The position numbers and the translations under genes are program-made. Positions 1-4,781 of a stretch of 8,884 bases of DNA are shown here, in pieces. The notes under the pieces were generated by a model. That model was given only the letters and a program-made list of their open reading frames with translations, was not told the origin of the DNA and searched no databases. Positions within the stretch are counted from its first letter, which is position 1; each line of letters begins with the position of its first letter. The stretch covers positions 1 through 8,884 of the forward strand of contig CAZGUY010000023.1 of the NCBI GenBank assembly GCA_964528795.1. Direction: 5' to 3'. Source of the stretch: DATFJC01 sp964528795 (GTDB taxonomy: Bacteria > Patescibacteriota > Patescibacteriia > UBA2591 > UBA6264).

Positions 1-464
1 AAATCTTTTTCTAAATTACTTTTTTTATACCAATCTAACTTTGATAAAATAAGATCCTCGGGCGATATAAAAGTTACTGAGTAGTCATTAAATTGTTTAT
101 TTATACCCCCCTTAACTCTTTTTTGGTCAATATCATTATCAACCACCCAAAAATCAACTTTCATTCCTGAATCAACATGAATAAAGTTAAATTCTCGCCC
201 CATCTTTAAAGATTGCTCAATCATTTCTGCATCAATATAAGAATCTTCTCCTAATTTACAAAGCTTCACAGATAATTTTTCAATATTTTTTGGCATCAAA
301 CTAACAACTATATCAATGTCTGCTGTAAAACGTGGTCTACCCCAAACTGCGACTGCAAACCCACCAGTAATAATATATGGTATTTGTAAATCTGATAATG
401 CTTTTGCTATTTCTATAAGTAATTTTTCTGGATTATCTACCTGCTTATTTTTCTTTTGGCTCAT
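1..464 (-). CDS. Nucleotidyltransferase (AbiEii/DUF6036-like), C-terminus beyond window
   Basis: This is a nucleotidyltransferase-fold protein of the kind found as AbiEii/MNT-type toxins or antitoxins, which transfer a nucleotide to RNA or protein. The 154 visible residues contain the fold's signature: TGG at 33-35, then GRPRFTADIDIVV, giving the metal-binding Asp pair D49 and D51. A third acidic position lies in VDFW (D104), and SPEDLILSKLDW (134-145) is the usual helix after the core. The ATG at 462-464 starts inside the last codons of the small upstream ORF, overlapping it by 20 bases in another frame, which suggests translational coupling. The gene is open to the left edge, so its C-terminal part is not seen. 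Family membership is clear from the motifs; toxin or antitoxin activity and substrate are not shown by the sequence. Confidence 0.85.
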   Translation of the reverse strand, partial: MSQKKNKQVDNPEKLLIEIAKALSDLQIPYIITGGFAVAVWGRPRFTADIDIVVSLMPKNIEKLSVKLCKLGEDSYIDAEMIEQSLKMGREFNFIHVDSGMKVDFWVVDNDIDQKRVKGGINKQFNDYSVTFISPEDLILSKLDWYKKSNLEKD

Positions 465-582
465 TTTTATTATTTAATTTATTTAATTTCTTTCCCAAAA
501 CAAAGAGTTGGCTTGTTAGTTTAACTTTTTCTTGAGCTGACATATTCTTTGTTTTATAAGCAGCCATATTTTTTTTAGGCAT
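445..582 (-). CDS. Small 45-residue ORF overlapping the nucleotidyltransferase gene
   Basis: This short, very basic ORF has no recognised domain. It reads MPKKNMAAYKTKN, then a probable amphipathic helix around SAQEKVKLTSQLFVLGKKLN, and ends in KEK-TAA. Internal ATGs at residues 6 and 14 are alternative starts, and none has a Shine-Dalgarno sequence. It overlaps the nucleotidyltransferase start by 20 bases in another frame, the arrangement of a coupled two-gene unit such as a toxin-antitoxin pair. Short helical proteins are often encoded just before AbiEii-type nucleotidyltransferases, which supports it being real, but this is recollection of context and not a similarity search. It could also be a translated leader that only serves coupling. 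Confidence 0.55.
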   Translation of the reverse strand: MPKKNMAAYKTKNMSAQEKVKLTSQLFVLGKKLNKLNNKNEPKEK

Positions 583-610
583 AAAATTAATAATTAGATT
601 ATTTATCTAT

Positions 611-630
611 ATCAGGTAGCACCTGGCAAA
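611..630. repeat. Short palindrome related to the block near 3060
   Basis: CAGGT-AGC-ACCTG forms a 5-bp stem with a 3-nt loop and is followed by GCAAA. The string ACCTGGCAAA (621-630 here) recurs at the end of the palindrome block near 3090, and TTTATCTA precedes the palindrome in both places. It looks like a decayed or minimal member of the same intergenic repeat family. Confidence 0.4.
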
Positions 631-769
631 AGGAAATCGCATATCCATTAATCAGTTCGGCTAATTTCTTAATAAAAATTTTAGCAATACACTAAGATTC
701 CCTCCCATATTTAGAGGTTAGTCTTTAAAGCTAATTTCTATTTAATTTTTTCTGTTTTCTTCTATATTT

Positions 770-778
770 ATTATAACA
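770..778 (-). promoter_or_regulatory. Extended -10 element, candidate promoter for small ORF and nucleotidyltransferase
   Basis: On the minus strand the sequence reads TGTTATAAT, a perfect TGnTATAAT extended -10. No good -35 is present at 16-18 bp (CAGGCA at 17 bp), which is acceptable for extended -10 promoters. Initiation here would give a leader of about 180 nt that includes the 613-625 palindrome. A weaker candidate, TGCTAAAAT, lies at 678-686. In AT-rich DNA such matches also occur by chance. Confidence 0.35.
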
Positions 779-796
779 AATATTTTAATTTTTGCC

Positions 797-848
797 TGTG
801 GATAGTTTTGTATATTTTTTGTTAAAAATTAACTAAAAGTTTTCCACA
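797..848. promoter_or_regulatory. Pair of inverted DnaA-box-like sequences
   Basis: TGTGGATAG (797-805) is the reverse complement of CTATCCACA and matches the DnaA box TTATCCACA at 8 of 9 positions. TTTTCCACA (840-848) also matches at 8 of 9, on the other strand. Together they form the exact inverted repeat CTGTGGA/TCCACAG with about 40 bp of AT-rich sequence between. They could bind DnaA for regulation or as part of an origin, but no dnaA, dnaN or change of gene direction supports an origin. Confidence 0.3.
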
Positions 849-855
849 GATTTAT

Positions 856-883
856 TTGACAAATTTAAATTAATTGATATATT
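856..883 (+). promoter_or_regulatory. Plus-strand promoter-like -35/-10 pair
   Basis: A perfect TTGACA (856-861) is followed after 16 bp by TATATT (878-883); TATTAA at 880-885 would give 18 bp spacing. It points rightward, against all neighbouring genes. A start near 890 would run almost at once into the hairpin at 901-920, predicting an RNA of only about 40-45 nt. It may be a tiny RNA promoter, a paused or terminated promoter, or chance in AT-rich sequence. Confidence 0.35.
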
Positions 884-900
884 AAATAATAGCAACGCTA

Positions 901-930
901 CCCCAGGGTAAAACCTGGGGCTTATTTTTT
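901..930 (+). terminator. Hairpin with T-tract, plus-strand intrinsic terminator
   Basis: CCCCAGG (901-907) pairs with CCTGGGG (914-920) across a 6-nt loop and is followed by CTTATTTTTTATTTT on the plus strand. The T-tract lies only on the plus-strand side; on the minus strand the hairpin is followed by TAGCGTTGC. It lies directly beyond the NYN stop codon, so it may still stop minus-strand transcription through the hairpin alone, but its polarity is that of a rightward terminator. Confidence 0.55.
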
Positions 931-1468
931 ATTTTAAAATAAGTTTATTTTTAAACCTGTTTAAAAATAAATGCCAGCATCTTCTTAATTCTTTAGCCAT
1001 ATTCCCCTCATAGCCTGCAAAAATAACTTTTTTATTGTCACAATCCTCTAATATATAATTTTTAAGCTCTAGATAATCACTGTCACCGCTTACTATTATA
1101 ATAACCTCTAACTTTTTGATACTTCTAACTACATCAAGAACAATTTCTACATCTACATCACCCTTCTTAGTTACACTCTTACCTAATTGAATATATTTTA
1201 ATGGTTTTGTTATTACATTAACATAAGGGTTTATTTTCTTAATGTATTTTTGAGTCCCATTATAACACTGATCACTTTTATCAGGCACGGCTAAATAATA
1301 ATTTATAAATTTTAAATCACATCTTTTTTGTAAAAATCTTTTAAACCTCTTAACATCAATACGCCATCCATATTTTTGATAAGCATGATAAAGGTTGGAG
1401 TCGTCCCAAAAAACCCCAACTTTTTTGTTTTTTATCTTTTTTAATAATTTCTTTGTTTTTTTATCCAT
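929..1468 (-). CDS. NYN domain (LabA/DUF88, PIN-like) putative ribonuclease
   Basis: The product is a 179-residue single-domain NYN/LabA protein of the PIN-like nuclease fold, whose members are metal-dependent RNases or RNA-binding regulators. Acidic metal-site motifs appear in the family order: VGVFWDDSN (17-25, D22/D23), KKGDVDVEIVLD (101-112, D106 and D112) and VSGDSDY (126-132, D129 and D131). The first ~16 residues are a Lys-rich extension. Hydrophobic strands precede each motif, and there is no signal peptide or membrane segment, so it should be cytoplasmic. It starts 27 bp after the PilX-like stop. The ATG has no Shine-Dalgarno; a TATAAT (1482-1487, minus) lies 13 nt upstream and could give a nearly leaderless mRNA. 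Substrate is unknown. Family assignment is strong; catalytic activity is inferred from the intact acidic residues. Confidence 0.88.
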   Translation of the reverse strand: MDKKTKKLLKKIKNKKVGVFWDDSNLYHAYQKYGWRIDVKRFKRFLQKRCDLKFINYYLAVPDKSDQCYNGTQKYIKKINPYVNVITKPLKYIQLGKSVTKKGDVDVEIVLDVVRSIKKLEVIIIVSGDSDYLELKNYILEDCDNKKVIFAGYEGNMAKELRRCWHLFLNRFKNKLILK

Positions 1469-1495
1469 GGAATTAAAAAATATTATATTAATATC

Positions 1496-1852
1496 CTAGC
1501 TTCCATATATCTGCCATTTACGAAAAGTAGCTTTAATTCTCCTTTCATAACCTGAATATACNNNNNNNNNNNNNNNNNNNNNNNNNNNNNNNNNNNNNNN
1601 NNNNNNNNNNNNNNNNNNNNNNNNNNNNNNNNNNNNNNNNNNNNNNNNNNNNNNNNNNNNNTTTTTTAAAACTTCATAAGCTGTTTTTTCTATACCTGTT
1701 CTAGCTGAAAAATAAGCTATTTCAGAAACTTCAGATCCTTGAATTACCTGACCATGTCTAATTAAAATATCTCCAACTATCACCGCTCCTGTTAAAAGAG
1801 AGGACATTATTAAAAGAGTTAAAATTAATGAAATTCCTTTATTATTTTCCAT
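1496..1852 (-). CDS. PilX-like minor pilin, interrupted by an assembly gap
   Basis: This is a minor pilin of the PilX/GspK type. The first 63 residues are a short prepilin leader MENNKG, a hydrophobic helix (ISLILTLLIMSSLLTGAVIVG, residues 7-27) and then EIAYFSARTGIEKTAYEVLK, which matches the A..A..GIEKA helix of PilX-like proteins. Cleavage is expected after G6. The mature protein lacks the usual Glu at position 5, as in GspK-type pilins. The 21 residues after the gap, ending RRIKATFRKWQIYGS, fit the C-terminus of the same family. The gap has exactly 100 N, so its true length and frame are unknown and the 118-residue length is not real; PilX-like proteins are normally longer. The gene follows the Fic gene by 12 bp. 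Expected partners are the FimT, PilV and PilW-like pilins upstream. Confidence 0.7.
   Translation of the reverse strand: MENNKGISLILTLLIMSSLLTGAVIVGDILIRHGQVIQGSEVSEIAYFSARTGIEKTAYEVLKXXXXXXXXXXXXXXXXXXXXXXXXXXXXXXXXXXVYSGYERRIKATFRKWQIYGS
1562..1661. other. Assembly gap of 100 N inside the PilX-like gene
   Basis: An exact run of 100 N, the usual placeholder for a scaffold gap of unknown size. The sequence on either side fits the N- and C-terminal parts of one PilX-like pilin, but nothing guarantees that only about 33 codons are missing. Confidence 0.97.
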
Positions 1853-1864
1853 AAATTTTTTTAT

Positions 1865-2923
1865 CTACAAGAAATAATTATTTACTGCAAATCTAAACTG
1901 ATCTTTAAATAATTCTTTAAAAAACCTAAAATTATTTTGTTCATAAAAAAGAATTATTGCCTTTTTGTATTCAGTCGTATCTACGCTTCTAAAAGAAAGT
2001 GGGCAAAAGTTATAAGCTAAAAGCAGGGCATTAGTTAACATTCGTGAAGTTCTTTTATTACCATCTTCAAAGGGTTGAATGTAAGCAATAAGTAAGCTAG
2101 CAATAAAAGCCTTAGCTAAAGGATTATCTTTTTTATTAATTAATTTAACTAACTGTTCCAAAGCTTCTTTAATTTGAAACTTATTATCCAAAGGTCTATA
2201 CTGTGTACCTGTTATACCAACCCCATGTTCTCTTATTTTTGATTTTACTCCTAAATCTTTAACAAGAATTTTATGAATTTCTCTAATTTTGTAAAAACTA
2301 AGTTCTTGAAAATAATCCCTGTTATTCAAGATATAATCAAGTGCTTTTTTATGGTTTAAAATCATTATTGCTTCCTCTTTACTATGACCAGGAGCCATTT
2401 TTTCTTCTTTTATTAAAGCTTCAGTATCAATCAAAGAATACGTATTACCTTCAATCTGGGATGATTTCCAACTTAAATCAATAGTCAATCTTTCTAATTC
2501 TTTTTGTAAAAGAGTAGAAGATATTTTGCCTACTTGATTTTTATACTGATTATTTAAATTTATTAATTCTTTTCTTTCTTTTTTATTAAAAACATTATCA
2601 AACTTCTTTAAAACCTTAAAATTAAATTTTTTAAAAGCCGCCTTTCTTTCATCAGGTCCCTTTTTAAAGTATTTATCAATATCAATATATTGCAAAGCTT
2701 TTGATTTATCTGCTTCCTTATACCAAACTGATCTTCCTTTGCCATGTTTTTTAATAAAACCATTATCCAACAAACGATTAACGTCCCTTACTACAGTAAC
2801 TCGAGATACTTGAATTCCTTGATTACCAAGAAAATCCCTAATATCTGAATTAGAAACTTTTTCATTTTTTCGAATAAATTCTAAAACCTTTAATTGTCTT
2901 TGATTTAACTTATCTTTAAGCAT
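1865..2923 (-). CDS. Winged-helix Fic-domain protein with catalytic His replaced by Gln
   Basis: This 352-residue protein has an N-terminal winged HTH (about 5-70: RQLKVLEFIRKNEKVSNSDI, then VSRVTVVRDVNRLLDNGFI) joined to a Fic domain (about 120-350). Fic enzymes AMPylate target proteins. The inhibitory motif SxxxEG of class II Fic proteins is present as SSQIEG (154-159), and the target-binding flap is near GITGTQYRPL (236-245). The active-site loop reads IQPFEDGNKRTSR (282-294): every residue of HPFxDGN(K)R is kept except the catalytic His, which is Gln283 (codon CAA at 2075-2077). The usual AMPylation mechanism needs that His, so the enzyme may be inactive or altered, or the base may be an assembly error. 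It has its own promoter/operator-like region and sits between the PilW-like and PilX-like genes. The HTH suggests DNA binding and autoregulation. Confidence 0.88.
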   Translation of the reverse strand: MLKDKLNQRQLKVLEFIRKNEKVSNSDIRDFLGNQGIQVSRVTVVRDVNRLLDNGFIKKHGKGRSVWYKEADKSKALQYIDIDKYFKKGPDERKAAFKKFNFKVLKKFDNVFNKKERKELINLNNQYKNQVGKISSTLLQKELERLTIDLSWKSSQIEGNTYSLIDTEALIKEEKMAPGHSKEEAIMILNHKKALDYILNNRDYFQELSFYKIREIHKILVKDLGVKSKIREHGVGITGTQYRPLDNKFQIKEALEQLVKLINKKDNPLAKAFIASLLIAYIQPFEDGNKRTSRMLTNALLLAYNFCPLSFRSVDTTEYKKAIILFYEQNNFRFFKELFKDQFRFAVNNYFL

Positions 2924-2931
2924 AAAATAAA

Positions 2932-2990
2932 TAATTGTTTCATCTTATATCCCTAATTGTATCATTTTGTAACAATTAATGCAACAATTA
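2932..2990 (-). promoter_or_regulatory. Candidate Fic promoter with TAATTGT operator repeats
   Basis: On the minus strand TTGCAT (2979-2984) and TACAAT (2956-2961) are 17 bp apart, with an extended TG (TGATACAAT). Around them are four copies of one 7-mer: TAATTGT at 2932-2938 and 2954-2960, and its reverse complement ACAATTA at 2972-2978 and 2984-2990. The last two belong to the direct repeat AACAATTAAT with a 12-bp period. Sites covering the -10, the spacer edge and the -35 fit repression, plausibly by the HTH of the Fic protein itself. The leader would be about 26 nt and has no Shine-Dalgarno. Confidence 0.45.
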
Positions 2991-3008
2991 ATAAATATTT
3001 ATTATAAA

Positions 3009-3038
3009 TAAGGATAAATCAGCGATCTAACCGCCCTA
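3009..3038. repeat. Intergenic repeat copy, similar to 5811-5841
   Basis: TAAGGATAAATCAGCG followed by ATCTAACCGCCCTA aligns with TAAGGACTAAATCGGCG followed by GTTAGACCGCCGTA at 5811-5841, with one single-base indel and a few substitutions. The hairpin arms (GGCGGT/ACCGCC) are clear in the other copy but partly decayed here. Flanking GATAAAT (3013-3019) and ATTTATC (3040-3046) make a wider 7-bp inverted repeat. Confidence 0.55.
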
Positions 3039-3058
3039 TATTTATCTACCAGTACCTA

Positions 3059-3094
3059 CCAGGTCGGACCTGGTTGCCAGGTCCGACCTGGCAA
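3059..3094. repeat. Double GC-rich palindrome (REP-like)
   Basis: CCAGGTCGGACCTGG (3059-3073) and CCAGGTCCGACCTGG (3077-3091) are exact reverse complements of each other, and each is itself a palindrome with one central base. The second extends to TTGCCAGGTC-C-GACCTGGCAA (3074-3094), 10-bp perfect arms around one base. It begins 9 bp beyond the PilW-like stop codon and has no T-tract, so it may be a REP-type element, an mRNA-stabilising 3' structure or a weak terminator. Confidence 0.7.
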
Positions 3095-3103
3095 AGAGAG
3101 AGG

Positions 3104-3718
3104 TTATTTTCTAAAACCATACCTTTGAGGAATGGTTTGTTGCAAAATCAATGGTTTTGGGGGGTCTTTTTCAAGTAAAGATTCTAATTTTAAAACAATA
3201 GTTGCTCTTGGATGAACATAACTTGTTGAACCAGCTGTAAAAGGTTCTGAATCAGGCTTGATATAAATATCAAACCTTTTTACTTCTAACTTTGACATAC
3301 TAATAGTACTAAAATCACTGTCAGTACAATTTGTAGCTTGGCACTTTTTAATAACATCAATGTCTCCTTGAGTTTCTTTTTTGTAAATAATTTCTTGGGT
3401 TTCAGAAACATTTTCAAGGCAAAGCTCTCCTACAGCTGTGTTTGAGTCAGTAATTGAACTACAATAGTCTCCATAATTATCATAATCTATTTGATTGGCT
3501 CTGACATCTTTAGCAATTAAGGTCATTAAAAATTGGCCATCTTCTTGAATATTTAACTGACCAACTGTTTTTTCTCTGGTTCCTATTACCCTAAGATAAA
3601 TAGCCATAGCTGCTAAAATAACTAAAACTAAAATAGATAAAGAGACCATAAGCTCAATTAAAGTAAAAGCTTTTTTATTTGAAGCACTATTTTTATTATA
3701 TTTGTTTTTAATTGCCAT
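3104..3718 (-). CDS. PilW/GspJ-like minor pilin
   Basis: This 204-residue prepilin-like protein has a 17-residue basic leader ending NKKA, followed by FTLIELMVSLSILVLVILAAMAIYL. The class III signal is complete, with Glu at position +5 (E22), but the residue before the cut is Ala and not the usual Gly. The hydrophobic helix anchors it in the membrane before assembly. The next segment, QEDGQFLMTLIAKDVRANQI, is the GspJ/PilW-type helix; a Ser/Thr/Asp-rich globular domain follows, with Cys in DYCSS, ELCLE and KKCQATNC that could form disulfides outside the cell. It lies 21 bp after the PilV-like gene, in the classical H-I-J-K order. The most likely role is in the pilus priming/tip complex. PilW versus GspJ is decided by context, since this is a pilus-type cluster. 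Confidence 0.82.
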   Translation of the reverse strand: MAIKNKYNKNSASNKKAFTLIELMVSLSILVLVILAAMAIYLRVIGTREKTVGQLNIQEDGQFLMTLIAKDVRANQIDYDNYGDYCSSITDSNTAVGELCLENVSETQEIIYKKETQGDIDVIKKCQATNCTDSDFSTISMSKLEVKRFDIYIKPDSEPFTAGSTSYVHPRATIVLKLESLLEKDPPKPLILQQTIPQRYGFRK

Positions 3719-3739
3719 TTATGTTTAATATTATTTTCT

Positions 3740-4192
3740 TTAATCTGATTCTCTCCAATTAGTAAAATGGGCTTCCAAGGTGATAGTGTGATCTTTGCCT
3801 CTATCTTCCCAATGAACCTGTGATTTTACATATTTTTCACAATTGTCAGAACAATTACCTCCTAAATCATCCCCATTTTCAATTGTTATAAGGCGAGAAA
3901 AACTAGCTCCGCTATCAGCACATTGATAAAAATATTCACCTGTATCATGTTCACAAAGATAACAATTAGTACAATCAGTAATAGAACTACCGCCTGAAAA
4001 ACTAGCTGTATTTAAAGAATTGCTTTGAAAATCAATTGCATAACTCCCGTTAGAAAGGCCATATGGCCATGAATTTTCAGGATCTAGCCAATTACTAGAA
4101 CGAATACTATCTACTATTTCAATCCCTTCCCTAGCTAAACTTATAGCTTGAACCCTTTCTCCAGTTTGTTGACCTAAAGATATATCAGTTAA
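3740..4192 (-). CDS. PilV/GspI-like minor pilin, N-terminus lost in assembly gap
   Basis: These 150 residues are the C-terminal part of a PilV/GspI-like minor pilin. The first visible residues, LTDISLGQQTGERVQAISLAREGIEIVDSIRSSNW, match the family's N-terminal helix just after the hydrophobic stretch (LA.EGIE...SIR). The end reads VKSQVHWEDRGKDHTITLEAHFTNW, the typical V.W...G....V.L...L.NW ending. The globular part is Cys-rich (CTNCYLC, then YQC and NCSDNC), possibly disulfide-bonded outside the cell. The start codon, leader peptide and most of the hydrophobic segment must lie inside the neighbouring N run. Reading across the gap would fuse it falsely to the FimT-like gene, giving a second pilin core in the middle of one protein. 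It is followed closely by the PilW-like gene. Confidence 0.8.
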   Translation of the reverse strand, partial: LTDISLGQQTGERVQAISLAREGIEIVDSIRSSNWLDPENSWPYGLSNGSYAIDFQSNSLNTASFSGGSSITDCTNCYLCEHDTGEYFYQCADSGASFSRLITIENGDDLGGNCSDNCEKYVKSQVHWEDRGKDHTITLEAHFTNWRESD

Positions 4193-4292
4193 NNNNNNNN
4201 NNNNNNNNNNNNNNNNNNNNNNNNNNNNNNNNNNNNNNNNNNNNNNNNNNNNNNNNNNNNNNNNNNNNNNNNNNNNNNNNNNNNNNNNNNNN
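4193..4292. other. Assembly gap of 100 N between two pilin genes
   Basis: An exact run of 100 N, a placeholder for unknown length. It must hide the C-terminus of the FimT/GspH-like gene, the junction between genes, and the start and leader of the PilV-like gene. That needs clearly more than 100 bases: a PilV leader plus hydrophobic helix alone takes roughly 25-30 codons. Confidence 0.95.
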
Positions 4293-4675
4293 ACAAAGAT
4301 TATAAAATAATGATCAACTGCATCTAAAAAAACATTACTACTTAATTCAAATGACCTAAGAACAGTATCTGCACCATCATTATAAGCATAATTTGAAGCA
4401 TCACTGTCGTTTACAAAAAGCTTATAAACACTAGGATTTGTTGTGTCATTTACATAAACACCATAACCCCCATCCGCCCTTATTCCAGCAATTTGCTTTC
4501 CAGAAAAAGCCATCATTTGAGCTTGCTTTACAATCTCGGTTAGTTTTTGAGCACTGGTTGTTAAATCTCCAACTTCTCCACCTGATCTCATATTAGCAAA
4601 AATCATACCTGATATCATAGCAGTGATTGATATAACAACTAAAATTTCAATCATAGTAAAGGCTTTTTTTCGCAT
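4293..4675 (-). CDS. FimT/GspH-like minor pilin, C-terminus lost in assembly gap
   Basis: These 127 residues are the N-terminal part of a FimT/FimU/GspH-like pilin. The leader is only MRKKA, followed by FTMIEILVVISITAMISGMIF, with Glu at +5 (E10) and Ala before the cut. The helix then reads LTTSAQKLTEIVKQAQMMAFSGKQ, the L...l..a...A...gk pattern of GspH, followed by IAGIRADGGYGVYV (62-75), a common GspH/FimT motif. The sequence stops at HYFIIF, where the family's C-terminal beta strands would continue. It is the first pilin after the prepilin peptidase gene, 106 bp downstream, consistent with H coming before I, J and K. No Shine-Dalgarno is seen; AAAGAAT lies just upstream of the ATG. Nothing suggests it is truly fused to the pilin beyond the gap. 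Confidence 0.8.
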
Positions 4676-4714
4676 ATTCTTTAAAAAATTAAATTAATAA
4701 TCTGACTACCCCAG

Positions 4715-4740
4715 AAACCATGTGGAAAAACCATGTGGAA
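4715..4740. repeat. Perfect 13-bp tandem repeat with TGTGGAA cores
   Basis: AAACCATGTGGAA occurs twice in a row with no interruption, followed by AC. Each copy contains TGTGGAA, and the first continues as TGTGGAAAA, the reverse complement of TTTTCCACA seen at 840-848. It lies between the prepilin peptidase and FimT-like genes, so it would be in the leader of the pilin genes. Confidence 0.6.
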
Positions 4741-4748
4741 ACTAAGTT

Positions 4749-4768
4749 CCCACATAGCTATATGTGGG
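4749..4768. other. Intergenic hairpin after the prepilin peptidase gene
   Basis: CCCACATA (4749-4756) pairs with TATGTGGG (4761-4768) across the loop GCTA. It begins 13 bp beyond the peptidase stop in the direction of transcription. No T-tract follows on either strand, so it may be an RNA processing or stabilising stem or a partial terminator that lowers read-through into the pilin genes. Confidence 0.5.
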
Positions 4769-4781
4769 GATATTAAAGATA

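Larger units (their letters stand above)
583..928. other. Non-coding intergenic region of 346 bp
   Basis: No ORF longer than about 15 codons with a plausible start is seen on the minus strand here, and none is recognised on the plus strand. The region holds a short palindrome related to the repeats near 3060, a minus-strand extended -10 element, two inverted DnaA-box-like sequences, a plus-strand promoter-like pair and a plus-strand terminator-like hairpin. Each is listed separately. It separates the NYN gene from the small-ORF/nucleotidyltransferase pair, which therefore probably has its own promoter. Confidence 0.7.

Noticed and set aside
583..928. Replication origin
   Set aside because: Only two imperfect DnaA boxes are seen, with no dnaA or dnaN nearby and no change of gene direction. 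It is kept as a site of interest and not called as an origin.
2923..2943. Upstream ATG at 2941-2943 as an alternative Fic start
   Set aside because: It is out of frame with the Fic gene and gives only a 12-codon ORF.
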